Shown in pieces: positions 48,283-57,772 of a DNA stretch of 64,000 nucleotides (its first letter is position 1; each line of letters opens with the position of its first letter). The notes under the pieces are model-generated. The model was not told the origin of the DNA. It made no database searches and was given only the letters and a program-made list of their open reading frames with translations. Position numbers and translations under genes: made by a program. Source of the DNA: an uncultured Devosia sp. (GTDB lineage: Bacteria > Pseudomonadota > Alphaproteobacteria > Rhizobiales > Devosiaceae); the NCBI RefSeq assembly GCF_963517015.1, contig NZ_CAUQDV010000002.1, positions 558,001-622,000 of the forward strand, read 5' to 3'.

Positions 48283-49566
48283 ATGACTTCTCGACTTCGC
48301 GTCCTTCTCATCGCGGAAGCCTGCAACCCTGAATGGGTCAGCGTTCCCCTCGTGGGCTGGTCCATGGCGTCGGCTTTGCGCGAGGTCGCCGATATTCACC
48401 TCGTCACCCAGGTCAGGAACCGTGAGGCCCTGCTGCGGGCCGGCCTGACGGAAGGGGTGGATTTCACCGCGATCGATTCCGAGGCCGTGGCGAAGCCGCT
48501 ATGGCGCCTCGGCTCCGTCCTTCGAATGGGCGAGGGCAAGGGCTGGACGACGGTCCAGGCCATCGAAACGATATCCTATCGCTATTTCGAACACCTGGTC
48601 TGGCGTCGCTTCAAAAAGCAGCTGCGTGATGGAGCGTTCGACATCGTGCACAGGCTGACGCCGCTATCGCCGGCCATATCGAGTTCCCTGGCCGGGAAGT
48701 GCAGAACGGCCGGCATCCCCTTCGTGCTGGGCCCGCTCAATGGCGGCGTGCCCTGGCCCAAGCAGTTCGACGCCGCACGTCGCCAGGAGCGCGAATGGCT
48801 CTCCCATGTGCGCGGCGCCTACAAGCTGCTACCGAGTCGGCAGTCGACCATGAAGGCCGATGCGATCATCGCCGGGTCGCGTCATACCCAGTCGGAAATC
48901 CCCTCGCATGCACAGGCGCGCACCATCTATATGCCCGAAAACGGCATTGACCCCCGGCGCTTTTCCACCATTGCCCAGCATAAGCCTGGCAAGCTGCGGG
49001 CGTGTTTTGTCGGGCGAATGGTTCCGGTCAAGGGAACGGACATGGCGCTGGAGGCATCCCTGCCCCTGCTCAAGGCCGGCCTGATGACGCTCGACTTCGT
49101 GGGGGACGGCCAGATGGTCGAAGCGCTCAAGGCCGATGTCCGCCAGCATGGCGTCGAAGAGGCAGTCACCTTTCACGGCTGGGTCGACCATGGCGCGGTG
49201 CAGCAAATCCTGTCGGAATCGACACTTTTCCTTTTCCCTTCGGTCAAGGATTTCGGCGGCGGCGCGGCGCTGGAGGCCATGGCCCTGGGAGTACCACCGC
49301 TTGTCCTGGATTATGCCGGCCCCGGAGAGCTTGTCGATGACAGCACCGGGTTCAAGATTCCCATGGGCACGCGCGACGAGATCGTGGTCGCTATGCAGGC
49401 CCTGCTGAGCTCGCTGGCCGGACGTCCCGACCTGCTCAAGGCGGCGGGCATGCGCGCCCGTCAGCGCGTCGAGAGCCTGTTCGTCTGGCACAAGAAGGCC
49501 GGTCAGATGCTGGAAATCTATCGCTTCGCGCTGGGCCAGACCGGCAAACCGCAACCCATTCCCTAG
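48283..49566 (+). CDS. Glycosyltransferase family 4 (group 1)
   Basis: A 427-residue GT-B enzyme. The N-terminal domain begins LRVLLIAEACNPEWVSVPL. The C-terminal domain carries LRACFVGRMVPVKGTDMALE, LDFVGDGQMVEAL, FHGWVDHGAVQQIL and FPSVKDFGGGAALEAMALG, where the GT4 donor-binding motif is modified to a Gly-rich form ending in the conserved Glu. The frame is open from 48151, but the ATG at 48283 gives the proper fold start. Cytoplasmic, likely adds one sugar to the repeat unit. It leads a forward group with SGNH and Wzy-like genes. Confidence 0.87.
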   Translation: MTSRLRVLLIAEACNPEWVSVPLVGWSMASALREVADIHLVTQVRNREALLRAGLTEGVDFTAIDSEAVAKPLWRLGSVLRMGEGKGWTTVQAIETISYRYFEHLVWRRFKKQLRDGAFDIVHRLTPLSPAISSSLAGKCRTAGIPFVLGPLNGGVPWPKQFDAARRQEREWLSHVRGAYKLLPSRQSTMKADAIIAGSRHTQSEIPSHAQARTIYMPENGIDPRRFSTIAQHKPGKLRACFVGRMVPVKGTDMALEASLPLLKAGLMTLDFVGDGQMVEALKADVRQHGVEEAVTFHGWVDHGAVQQILSESTLFLFPSVKDFGGGAALEAMALGVPPLVLDYAGPGELVDDSTGFKIPMGTRDEIVVAMQALLSSLAGRPDLLKAAGMRARQRVESLFVWHKKAGQMLEIYRFALGQTGKPQPIP

Positions 49567-49639
49567 TTATTTCCGCCCTGCGCTCGGCCAGCCGATGCGT
49601 TTCCAAAACTGACTGATACTACAAGGACAGGTTAGACCA

Positions 49640-50602
49640 ATGCCCCTCTTCAATTTGCGCCTGCGCAGACCTTTGGCCAGCGCCGCCCTGGCTGGTGCCC
49701 TGATCCTTGCTCCCGTTGCAACCTTCGCCCAGGACCGCCTCGACCTGCGGATCGTCATGTCCGGGCATAGCCTGACCGATCCTATTCCGGTCCCTCTTCG
49801 CGCCTTGGCCATTCAGGCCGGGGCCAGCCCCGACGTGGTCATCGACGGCTCCACCATTCCCGGCAGCCCGATGGAGTGGCGCTGGGATAATCCAGCGACG
49901 CCAAACGCCAAGACCGACATCGCCAATTACGACCTGATGGTCCTGACAGAGCGCGTCCCGCTCTCCAACACCCTGCCCTACCACAACTCCACTACCAGCG
50001 CCCTGGCCTGGCTTGATAACGCCTATCGCCACGGCGCCGGCGGCAAGGGCGCAGAGACTTTGCTCTATGCCAGCTGGGTGGATATCGACAGCGGCCCTGG
50101 CGCCGAAAACCTTTATGGCGACGAAGAGCGTCATATTCCATGGCGGGAGAGAATGCCCCTCGAATTTGCCCGCTGGCTTGAAATTGCGGACTATGTCAAC
50201 GGCAATCTCCCCGATGGGGCCCAGCCCATGCGCGTCATCCCGGCAACGCTCGTCTTTGCCGCGGCCTATGACGACATCATTGCCGGAAAGGCCCCTGGTT
50301 TCACCGACATATCCGAGCTTTTCCTCGACACGATCCATGTCAATGGGAAGGGTGCCTATCTCGCGGCGCTGGCCCATTACACCGTCATCTATGATCTTGA
50401 TCCCCGCGGCATGTCCAATGATGTCGGCCTGCCCGAAACGGTGACACGCGAACAGGCCGCCTGGATGCAGGACGTGGTCTGGGAGGTGATCCAGACCTAT
50501 CGCTCGCTCGATGATCGGCGCAGAAGCGCCAGCCTCAGCAGCGAGAGCTTTCAGGCCTGTATCTGGCAAAACCTCCGCCATGCCGCGCCATCTTGCGGAT
50601 AG
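49640..50602 (+). CDS. Secreted SGNH/GDSL-like hydrolase
   Basis: A 320-residue exported protein with a signal peptide (LASAALAGALILAPVATFAQ). The mature part begins DLRIVMSGHSLTDPIP, where GHSLTD resembles the GDS-type block I nucleophile Ser. Near the C-terminus DTIHVNGKGAYLAALAH resembles block V with Asp and His (DxxH). Blocks II and III are not clear. SGNH enzymes in exopolysaccharide loci often remove or add acetyl groups on the polymer; the substrate here is not known. AAGGACAGG precedes the ATG. It lies between a GT4 and the Wzy-like gene. Confidence 0.68.
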   Translation: MPLFNLRLRRPLASAALAGALILAPVATFAQDRLDLRIVMSGHSLTDPIPVPLRALAIQAGASPDVVIDGSTIPGSPMEWRWDNPATPNAKTDIANYDLMVLTERVPLSNTLPYHNSTTSALAWLDNAYRHGAGGKGAETLLYASWVDIDSGPGAENLYGDEERHIPWRERMPLEFARWLEIADYVNGNLPDGAQPMRVIPATLVFAAAYDDIIAGKAPGFTDISELFLDTIHVNGKGAYLAALAHYTVIYDLDPRGMSNDVGLPETVTREQAAWMQDVVWEVIQTYRSLDDRRRSASLSSESFQACIWQNLRHAAPSCG

Positions 50603-50676
50603 CTGGACGTTGGGTGAAACAATGGGAGGCAGTCAGAGGCCTCATGTCTCGTTGACAGTTTGAGAAGCGTCCACCG

Positions 50677-52077
50677 ATGCCAAACACTTTTGCCTTTTTC
50701 ATGCTTTTTGTTTGGCCACTGGTCTCGGTGTTTCTGTTCAAGCGCCTGCCGGTCAGGCAGGCGTTTATCTGGACCATTCTGGGCGCCTATATGGTGCTTC
50801 CGCCGGCCACCTTTGTCAGCATCCCGATGCTGCCGGATCCGGACAAGACCACCGTTCCCAACCTCTGCGCCTTCCTCGGATACCTCGCCACGAGGAAAGA
50901 GCCGTGGCGGGAAAAGTCCGTCCTCTTCAATCTGGTCCTGGCCATCTATCTGCTGTGTCCGATCGGCACGGTGCTGACCAATCTCGACCCAATCCACTTC
51001 GTGGTCGGCGGGCTGTCCCCCATGCTGCTGGTGGAGATTCCGGCCAGTATCCTCAACACCTTTATCGTCGTCATGCCCCTGCTGGTGGCCTACGAGCTTT
51101 TTCGCGACGAGGACTCGATGCGCGAACTGCTGGTGGCCCTGGTCGTGGCGGGGATTGCCTATTCCATTCCCATGCTCATCGAAATCCGGCTGAGCCCGCA
51201 GATCAATGTCTGGATCTATGGCTTCTTCCAGCACTCCTTCGACCAGATGATGCGCTATGGAGGCTATCGGCCGATCGTCTTCATGCAGCACGGACTATGG
51301 GTTGCGTTTTTTGCTTTCATGACCGCCTTCGCCGCGGTGACCCTGCTTCGTCACCAGCCAGAGCGCCGGCAGATCAATTTCTTCATCTGCCTGTATCTCA
51401 TCGTCGTCCTTGTGCTCTGCAAGAGCGCGAACGCGATCGTCCATATCGTGCTTTTCGCGCCGATGGTCCTCTTCCTGTCGCCGAAGATACAGGTTCGCAT
51501 CGCTGCGGTGATCGGGGCGATCGTGCTTGTCTATCCGGCGCTACGGGGGGCCGGTTTCATACCGACCGCGGCGATATCCGATTTCGCCAATTCGATCGAC
51601 AGCACCCGCGCGAGTTCCCTCATCTTCCGGATGACGAATGAAGACACCCTGCTTGCCCATGCAAACCGACGTCCGTGGTTTGGCTGGGGCGGATGGGGAC
51701 GCAGCCTGCTGCACGATCCTGTCACCGGTGAGATGATCAGCGTCATCGACGGTCGCTGGATCGTTCAACTGGGCGGCTCCGGCTGGTTTGGCTATGTCGG
51801 CGAAATGGGCCTGCTCGTGCTGCCGCTTTTCCTTCTGAGCATTCGCGCCGGCAAGACCACGTCCAGCTACAAATACGCTGCGGGCTTGGCGCTGATCCTG
51901 ACGGCCAACCTGGTCGACCTGATCCCGAATGCCACGCTCATCCCCTTCACCTGGCTTATGGCAGGCGCATTGCTCGGCCGCGCGCGAAGCTTGAGCCATG
52001 CCTCGGATACTGTCGTCCCCGATCCGGCAAGCCACGCGCTCGCCGCCCCCTGGGCGAGGCGGCAACCGGTCGTGTAG
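50677..52077 (+). CDS. Wzy/O-antigen-ligase-like polysaccharide polymerase
   Basis: A 466-residue inner-membrane protein with about eleven hydrophobic segments. It has large loops, notably around 190-220 (FFQHSFDQMMRYGGYRPIVF) and 300-370 (NEDTLLAHANRRPWFGWGGWG followed by RWIVQLGGSGWFGYVGEMG). The WFGWG-type motif in the large periplasmic loop is typical of Wzy_C/O-antigen-ligase-superfamily polymerases. It would join lipid-linked repeats on the periplasmic face. Specific substrate cannot be inferred. It is convergent with the GMC oxidoreductase gene. Confidence 0.82.
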   Translation: MPNTFAFFMLFVWPLVSVFLFKRLPVRQAFIWTILGAYMVLPPATFVSIPMLPDPDKTTVPNLCAFLGYLATRKEPWREKSVLFNLVLAIYLLCPIGTVLTNLDPIHFVVGGLSPMLLVEIPASILNTFIVVMPLLVAYELFRDEDSMRELLVALVVAGIAYSIPMLIEIRLSPQINVWIYGFFQHSFDQMMRYGGYRPIVFMQHGLWVAFFAFMTAFAAVTLLRHQPERRQINFFICLYLIVVLVLCKSANAIVHIVLFAPMVLFLSPKIQVRIAAVIGAIVLVYPALRGAGFIPTAAISDFANSIDSTRASSLIFRMTNEDTLLAHANRRPWFGWGGWGRSLLHDPVTGEMISVIDGRWIVQLGGSGWFGYVGEMGLLVLPLFLLSIRAGKTTSSYKYAAGLALILTANLVDLIPNATLIPFTWLMAGALLGRARSLSHASDTVVPDPASHALAAPWARRQPVV

Positions 52078-52084
52078 TGGCCCC

Positions 52085-53641
52085 TTATGCCGATGCCTTC
52101 AGGCTGGCATTCACGGCATCGGCCACGCGCAGCGCATTGGCGACGATCAGCAGCCCCGGATTGACCCCGCAGGACGTGGGCATGAAACAGGCATCGGCCA
52201 CATAGAGGTTGTCGATGTCGTGAAGCCGACAGTCCGGATTGAGAACGCTTGTTGCCGGGTCGGTGCCGAAACGCAGCGTGCCGCAGGCGTGGGACAGGTC
52301 CAGTTCAAGACCCGATGTCAGGAACAGGATCGGCAGCTTGAGCTTTTGCCGCAGCATCCTCCTGAATTCCAGCTGCCTTGACTTGAGCTCGGGATAAACC
52401 GTGTATTCGAAGGCGGATTTGGTGGGATTTTTGGGATCGTGGACGACCCGGTTCTCCGGATAAGGCAGATCCTCGATGATGGCCCGATAGACCTTGCCGA
52501 TGCCTAGAAAGGCCATCGCCAGCCAGACGGGCAGGTTGACCAGCTTGCGCAACATACCGCCTGGGCCAAGAAGGCTCCCGGCAAAGCGCTGGCGCAGGAC
52601 CTGAAGGACCTCGCCGTACCCCGCATTCAACCCAGCGGACTGCAGCAGACCATAGCGCTTGCCATCGCTATAGTAGAGGTCGCGCAAGGTCATGGCCTTG
52701 CTGGGAGCAGATGAGGGGAGCCGCCTGCCGGGCCAGATCGCGATCGATTCCAGCAGATGGAACATGAGATTGCGCCCGACCAGGCCGCTGCGATTGCCAC
52801 ATCCTTCCGGCCAGTATTCCGATGTCGACGCCATCAGGAGCTGCGGCGATCCGAAGCCACCGCCGGCGAGGATATAGCGCTTGGCACTGATCGTCGCGCG
52901 CTGGCCCTGGCACTCGATCTCGAGATGGGTGACCGTATCGGACCGGCCACGCAAAGCGACCACCGCGCAATGATCGAGCACTGCGCAATTGCCTGCCGCC
53001 AGAGCCGGTATCACGCCGGCGGTGCGGCCATCCATCTTGCATCCGCGCGCGCAGACGCGGCCGAAACAATTGACGCAGTCATCGGTATCGCGCAGGGCCT
53101 GGTGCACCTGGTATGGATGGAAACCGCGACGCTTGAAGGTTTGCGACATGGCGGCATCGACGCCGGTCAGCGGCTTGGGCGGGAGCAGGTTCCCGACCTC
53201 GGCTGACAGCGGGTCCGGTGTGCCGCGAACAAGAAACAGCCGTTCAGCTTCGGCGAAATAGGGAAGATAGGTGCTGAAACGGACCGGCCAGCCGCCTGTC
53301 GGATGAGGGCGCTCCAGCGTATCTTCCATGTCGGACGGTTCGGGTCGCTCGAAGGAGGCGGCATAGAGCAAGGAAGAGCCCCCCACCCCAACACCAATAG
53401 CCCGCTCGAGAAGTCTCTCGCGGCCATCGATCTTGCCGTGAAGCGGTGCCCCCCAGAATTTGCGGTTCAACGCATCGCGGTCGGCAGCCTGGTCCCGGAC
53501 CAGATCGTCGTCGAATGGTCCCTTTTCCAGAAACAGCACGGAAAGGCCCAATTCGGCCAGTCGCCGTCCAGCGGCTCCACCACCGAGCCCGGCCCCGACA
53601 ATCACCACATCCCAGTCGCGCTGCAAAACATCTGACAGCAT
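52085..53641 (-). CDS. GMC-family FAD oxidoreductase with a four-cysteine motif
   Basis: A 518-residue FAD enzyme. The N-terminal dinucleotide-binding motif is VVIVGAGLGGGAAGRRLAE, followed by GVGVGGSSLLYAASFERP. The C-terminal GMC region has LSHACGTLRFG with the catalytic-type His and CGVNPGLLIVANALRVAD with the Asn. A CVNCFGRVCARGC segment (CX2CX4CX3C) lies near residue 190, which might bind an iron-sulfur cluster or zinc. No signal peptide is apparent. The substrate could be a sugar or alcohol. A strong GGAGAGG ribosome site precedes the ATG. It is transcribed against the flanking Wzy and glycosidase-like genes. Confidence 0.88.
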   Translation of the reverse strand: MLSDVLQRDWDVVIVGAGLGGGAAGRRLAELGLSVLFLEKGPFDDDLVRDQAADRDALNRKFWGAPLHGKIDGRERLLERAIGVGVGGSSLLYAASFERPEPSDMEDTLERPHPTGGWPVRFSTYLPYFAEAERLFLVRGTPDPLSAEVGNLLPPKPLTGVDAAMSQTFKRRGFHPYQVHQALRDTDDCVNCFGRVCARGCKMDGRTAGVIPALAAGNCAVLDHCAVVALRGRSDTVTHLEIECQGQRATISAKRYILAGGGFGSPQLLMASTSEYWPEGCGNRSGLVGRNLMFHLLESIAIWPGRRLPSSAPSKAMTLRDLYYSDGKRYGLLQSAGLNAGYGEVLQVLRQRFAGSLLGPGGMLRKLVNLPVWLAMAFLGIGKVYRAIIEDLPYPENRVVHDPKNPTKSAFEYTVYPELKSRQLEFRRMLRQKLKLPILFLTSGLELDLSHACGTLRFGTDPATSVLNPDCRLHDIDNLYVADACFMPTSCGVNPGLLIVANALRVADAVNASLKASA

Positions 53642-53828
53642 CGCCTCTCCTCAGAGACACACGCCAAAAAGAGGCCAAACATCATCAGATGCTACGAAAT
53701 CCACAGCATCGTCAAGTTGCACTTCGAAAGCTATCGCGGGCATTATTTCACCATACCAATCATCGCTCTATGCAGGACATCGCATTCTGATAACGTGCAA
53801 ACAAAATCGACTATAGATTGGTTTGCAG

Positions 53829-55664
53829 ATGAGCTTTGCTCTAGCGTTGACCCTGCTGTTCTTGTCCGGACTCCATCAGCCGCTGGCACCACCGAACGGC
53901 CTGTTCGGCGAGACGGCGCGCGGTGGCGATGTCGTGCATGTCGCGCAAGCGGGTGCATCGACGACCCTGCCCGCCCGGGCCGATCCCGGCTCCCTGGCCG
54001 ACCCGTCCGTGGGTCTCGGCATTTCCTCGGTCTTCGACTATTCGCCCCAGTTGCCCTTCATCGACATCATGAAGTCGGCCCGGCCCTGGACTGCCAATGT
54101 CCGGGGCGAATGGGGCAGCATGAGTTTCCAGGAGCTCAAGGATGGCGGCTATCTCGATGAACAGGGCTGGCCGACAGCCATGCCGGCAGGCATTGCCACC
54201 ATAACCACGCTCGTGCTGACCGATCTGCCAGCCGAGTCCGCCTCTGCAAACGGGCGCTATCGCTTGCGATATGAAGGCCAGGGCCTGGTCGAGATCTCCT
54301 CGGCGGGCGAGACCGTAATGGGCCGGAGCGGGGAGGCCTGGTTCAATACCAAGGTCGGCCCGGAGTCGATGGTCATCATAAACATTCTGAGGACCGACCC
54401 CAACGGCGTCGGCGAGTATTTGCGCAATTTCACGATCGTGAAGGAGGAGAATATCCCGGCATTCGAAGCCGGACAGATATTCAATCCCCTGTGGATTGAG
54501 CGGATCAACGACATGCGCGAAATACGGTTCATGGACTGGATGTCGGTGAACAATTCCACCGATTCCGAATGGGCGGAACGCCCCCTGGCCAACGACTTCA
54601 CCTATGGCAATCATGGCGTGCCGCTCGAAATCATGATCCGCCTTGCCAACGAGATCGGCGCCGATCCGTGGTTCACCATTCCCCATCTGGCGACGGACGA
54701 CTATATCCGCAACTTTGCCACCACGGTCCGAGATGCGCTCGCCCCCGACCTCAAGGCCCATGTGGAGTTTTCCAACGAGGTCTGGAACTGGATGTTCTCG
54801 CAGGCGGACTGGGCCAACCGCAATGCCGTTGCCCGCTGGGGCGAGGGCAGCAGTTGGGTGCAGTACTATGGGCTGAGAGCGAGCCAGATGGCCGAGATCT
54901 GGGACGAGGTCTATGGCGATGCCGCCGAGGACCGGGTCATCAAGATCATTTCGACGCATACGGCCTGGCACGGTCTTGAGCAGGACATCCTGACGGCCCC
55001 GCTATGGACGGCCGAGGCGCCGGAAAACAGGCCGCCCTATAGCTATTTCGACGCCTATGCGATCACCGGTTATTTCAGCGGCAGTCTTGGCAGCGACCTC
55101 AAGGCGCCGGCCATCATTGCCTGGCTGGCCGAAAGCCGCGCACAGGCGGAGCGCGAGGCCGAGGCGGTTCCAGAGGAGCAACGGGCGGACTATATCGCGG
55201 CGCATGGCTATGATCTGGCGCTGGAACGCGCCGAGCAGGAGTTGAGAGACGGGTCGCTGACCGGCACGGACGAGGATTCCGTCAATACCCTGCTCACCGA
55301 TACATTCCCCTACCATGCCGCCGTGGCGCGCAAATATGGGCTCGACCTCATCATGTATGAGGGTGGGCCGAGCGTTTCCAATGGCGGGCCGTGGGCGGAG
55401 AATGAGGAGCTCACCGCTTTCCTTATTGCCTTCAGCTATTCCGAGCATATGGGCCGCCTCTATACCGAAGTCATGACGGGCTGGAAGGATGCGGGCGGGA
55501 CGCTGTTCAATGCCTTTGGCGACGTTTTTCTGGTCGGCAGCGGCGGAAGCTTCAGTCTGCAGCGCTACCTCGAGGATGAAAATCCAAGGCTGGACGCGGT
55601 TCACACCTTCAACAGCGCGCATCAGGCCTGGTGGGAGACCCGACCGCCCGGGACGTTCAACTAG
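53829..55664 (+). CDS. Secreted glycoside-hydrolase-like protein (clan GH-A features)
   Basis: A 611-residue protein with an N-terminal hydrophobic signal (FALALTLLFLSGLHQPLA). Two motifs look like GH-A retaining-glycosidase catalytic sites: VEFSNEVWNWMF, where the Asn-Glu pair would be the acid/base, and LIMYEGGPSVSN, where the Glu would be the nucleophile. Other aromatic-rich segments (NGGPWAENEELTAFL) fit a sugar-binding TIM barrel. I do not recognise a specific family. The ATG at 53829 has no strong ribosome site. In this locus a role in trimming or degrading the exopolysaccharide is plausible. Confidence 0.62.
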   Translation: MSFALALTLLFLSGLHQPLAPPNGLFGETARGGDVVHVAQAGASTTLPARADPGSLADPSVGLGISSVFDYSPQLPFIDIMKSARPWTANVRGEWGSMSFQELKDGGYLDEQGWPTAMPAGIATITTLVLTDLPAESASANGRYRLRYEGQGLVEISSAGETVMGRSGEAWFNTKVGPESMVIINILRTDPNGVGEYLRNFTIVKEENIPAFEAGQIFNPLWIERINDMREIRFMDWMSVNNSTDSEWAERPLANDFTYGNHGVPLEIMIRLANEIGADPWFTIPHLATDDYIRNFATTVRDALAPDLKAHVEFSNEVWNWMFSQADWANRNAVARWGEGSSWVQYYGLRASQMAEIWDEVYGDAAEDRVIKIISTHTAWHGLEQDILTAPLWTAEAPENRPPYSYFDAYAITGYFSGSLGSDLKAPAIIAWLAESRAQAEREAEAVPEEQRADYIAAHGYDLALERAEQELRDGSLTGTDEDSVNTLLTDTFPYHAAVARKYGLDLIMYEGGPSVSNGGPWAENEELTAFLIAFSYSEHMGRLYTEVMTGWKDAGGTLFNAFGDVFLVGSGGSFSLQRYLEDENPRLDAVHTFNSAHQAWWETRPPGTFN

Positions 55665-55870
55665 ACACGCGGGTCACGGGCTCCTCCATGTGTGATGACG
55701 ATCGGCAGCATGACCTCTGCAAAGGTCGTCGCCGGCCAGTCTATATGTGTTGCGTAGCTTAACTACATTGGGTGGCCAAGCCTCAAGGCAGCCGACGCCG
55801 CATTGTTCTTCCACTGCAATTCTGTTTCTATCGCGGAAATATTGGACGTTTCTTCGACTTTCAGGCGGTC

Positions 55871-56929
55871 ATGAAAACCAGGTATCTATTTCTCTGCCCC
55901 GATCAGACTGCACCATCAGGCGGCATTGCCGTCATTTATGACATGGTCGTACTGCTGAATCGCTCGGGATATGACGCCGCGCTCGTCCATAACAGTCCGT
56001 CGGCAGGGTATCCGGATTACCCTCATCCGGTTCCCGCCTTCTACACCGACCTGGTCTCGCGGGCTTACTGGAAATATTACGGGCTTCGCGATCGGATGGG
56101 GCTGCTCCGCCAGCGCTTTGCAGGGCGAAAGCGCAGATTGCCGCCGCTCGAACTGCGCCCGAGCGATGTCATGATCACTCCCGAATTCCAGATGGCCGAG
56201 GGCATCGAAGCCTTTCCGGATATGCCGCATGTGATCTTCGTGCAGAATCCGTTTGGCATGATGATGTCCCATCGGGAAGCGATCAAACGCGACCTGCGGC
56301 CTGAAGAGCGCATCAAATACTGGCTTGGCGTTTCCGACATCTGCCTGACCCATATGGAGATGCTCGGTGCGATCGAGCCCGGATATTTCCCCGCTTCGAT
56401 GAAGCCGGAAGAGTTTCCCTTCCAGCAGAAGAAGAAAAACCTCATCACCTACATGCCGCGGAAACGCCCATGGGAGGCCGAGATCATCGAAGAGACCCTC
56501 AGGCGACGCGGCAAGGTCGGCAACTACGAGTTGAAGGCGCTCGACGGCATGGCTCGAAGCGAAATCTCGCATCATTTGAGCCAGAGTCTCGTTTTCATCT
56601 CGCTGCTGAAACAGGAATCCATCGGCTTCCCGGCTGCCGAGGCGATGGCGTCGGGCTGCATCGTTATCGGTTTTGATGGGCTGGGCGGCCAGGAATATTT
56701 CGACGAGACGACCGGCCTGCCGATAACGGAGGGTGACGTCGCCGGACTGGTTTCGGCCGTCGAGCGGACGATCAAGGAATATGAGCGCGATCCCGCTCGC
56801 CTTGATGCCATGCGCAAGCATGCGTCGGAAAAGATCAATCTGCGCTATAGCAGCCAGGCTTTCGAGGCCGGCGTGCTGGCAACCTGGGCGAAGCTGGAAG
56901 AGACGCTCGGGAGCAAGGCTGGAGCCTAG
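55871..56929 (+). CDS. Glycosyltransferase family 4-like
   Basis: A 352-residue GT-B-like protein. The N-terminal half starts TRYLFLCPDQTAPSGGIAVI, a typical GT4 donor-independent fold start with the glycine loop. The C-terminal half has a VFISLLKQESIGFPAAEAMA segment and GCIVIGFDGLGGQEYF, matching the EX7E motif. Compared with standard GT4 enzymes the middle (about 130-200) is unusual. The ATG at 55871 follows CAGGCGG; the frame extends to 55772. It is a candidate to add a repeat-unit sugar. It is convergent with the unknown gene at 56945. Confidence 0.78.
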   Translation: MKTRYLFLCPDQTAPSGGIAVIYDMVVLLNRSGYDAALVHNSPSAGYPDYPHPVPAFYTDLVSRAYWKYYGLRDRMGLLRQRFAGRKRRLPPLELRPSDVMITPEFQMAEGIEAFPDMPHVIFVQNPFGMMMSHREAIKRDLRPEERIKYWLGVSDICLTHMEMLGAIEPGYFPASMKPEEFPFQQKKKNLITYMPRKRPWEAEIIEETLRRRGKVGNYELKALDGMARSEISHHLSQSLVFISLLKQESIGFPAAEAMASGCIVIGFDGLGGQEYFDETTGLPITEGDVAGLVSAVERTIKEYERDPARLDAMRKHASEKINLRYSSQAFEAGVLATWAKLEETLGSKAGA

Positions 56930-56944
56930 ACCGATGTCAGGCGG

Positions 56945-57763
56945 CTACCAGCCGCGCCTCCAGCGGCCCAAGGCAATGCGAACGCGCTTCAGCCAAGGTA
57001 GCGGCTTTTGCAGGTAGAGCCCGCGGGAGCTGAATGCATAGTCATCCTGAAAGCCGGACAGGTACTTTCGGACCTTCTGTCCCTCACGGAACGCTGCCCG
57101 GATTCGCGCCTGCTCCGGGCCCCATTCGTGGCAGTGGAAAATCCTGACATCCATCGTGTTCAGAATCCTTAGCCCATAATGCCCCGTCGCTGCCAGGTAG
57201 GCCTCGAAGTCGCCTTCCGGCGCAAAGCGCCCATAGTCGCTTTGCGCCTCGAACGCCCCCTTGAGCGCTTCAAACCAGATCTGTTTCGAGACGATCAGGA
57301 AGCAATTGCTGACGCGCTGGGTCAGCAGGAGATCGGCCGAGGTCGTGGGCAGATCAGCGCGATAGGGCAAAGTCGAGCCGGTGATGAACAGTGCCTTTGT
57401 CTGCTGCATCACGAGCAGGGCCTCATCCTGCCAGGCCCGCCCCGGCGCGCGGAACGGAAACGTATCCAGCTTTACCAAGCAGGCCAGTTCATCCGACGCC
57501 ACATGCTGGAACTGTGCGGCAAGAAGATCGAGCTCGTTCTCGGTCGTCTGCCGCGCCGTCGTCGTGCCTGCGTCGACAAGAACGATGTCGTGCTTGCGTG
57601 CGAGCGCTTCGACGGCCTTCCGGATTTCCGGATCTGCGCCGATATGGACGATGAGCTTGCTGACCGGGCGATCAAAGAAGTCTAGCCAGTCCTCGAGGAT
57701 GGTGCAGTGATGCTCTTGCAGGACGAAGGTCAGCAGGCAGATTTCTGTCGCGCTTTGACTCAT
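56945..57763 (-). CDS. Protein of unknown function in the Wzx unit
   Basis: A 272-residue soluble protein. I do not recognise a family. Visible features are LLTFVLQEHHCTILEDWLDFF at the start, LIVHIGADPE and VKLDTFPFRAPGRAWQDEA in the middle, and a basic, Trp-rich end (LPWLKRVRIALGRWRRGW) that could bind membrane. Conserved-looking Asp and His residues and the locus hint at a GT2-like or other sugar-modifying enzyme, but this is a guess. It is 9 bases downstream of the Wzx-like gene on the same strand and so shares its transcript. Confidence 0.6.
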   Translation of the reverse strand: MSQSATEICLLTFVLQEHHCTILEDWLDFFDRPVSKLIVHIGADPEIRKAVEALARKHDIVLVDAGTTTARQTTENELDLLAAQFQHVASDELACLVKLDTFPFRAPGRAWQDEALLVMQQTKALFITGSTLPYRADLPTTSADLLLTQRVSNCFLIVSKQIWFEALKGAFEAQSDYGRFAPEGDFEAYLAATGHYGLRILNTMDVRIFHCHEWGPEQARIRAAFREGQKVRKYLSGFQDDYAFSSRGLYLQKPLPWLKRVRIALGRWRRGW

Positions 57764-57772
57764 CTGCTTCTG

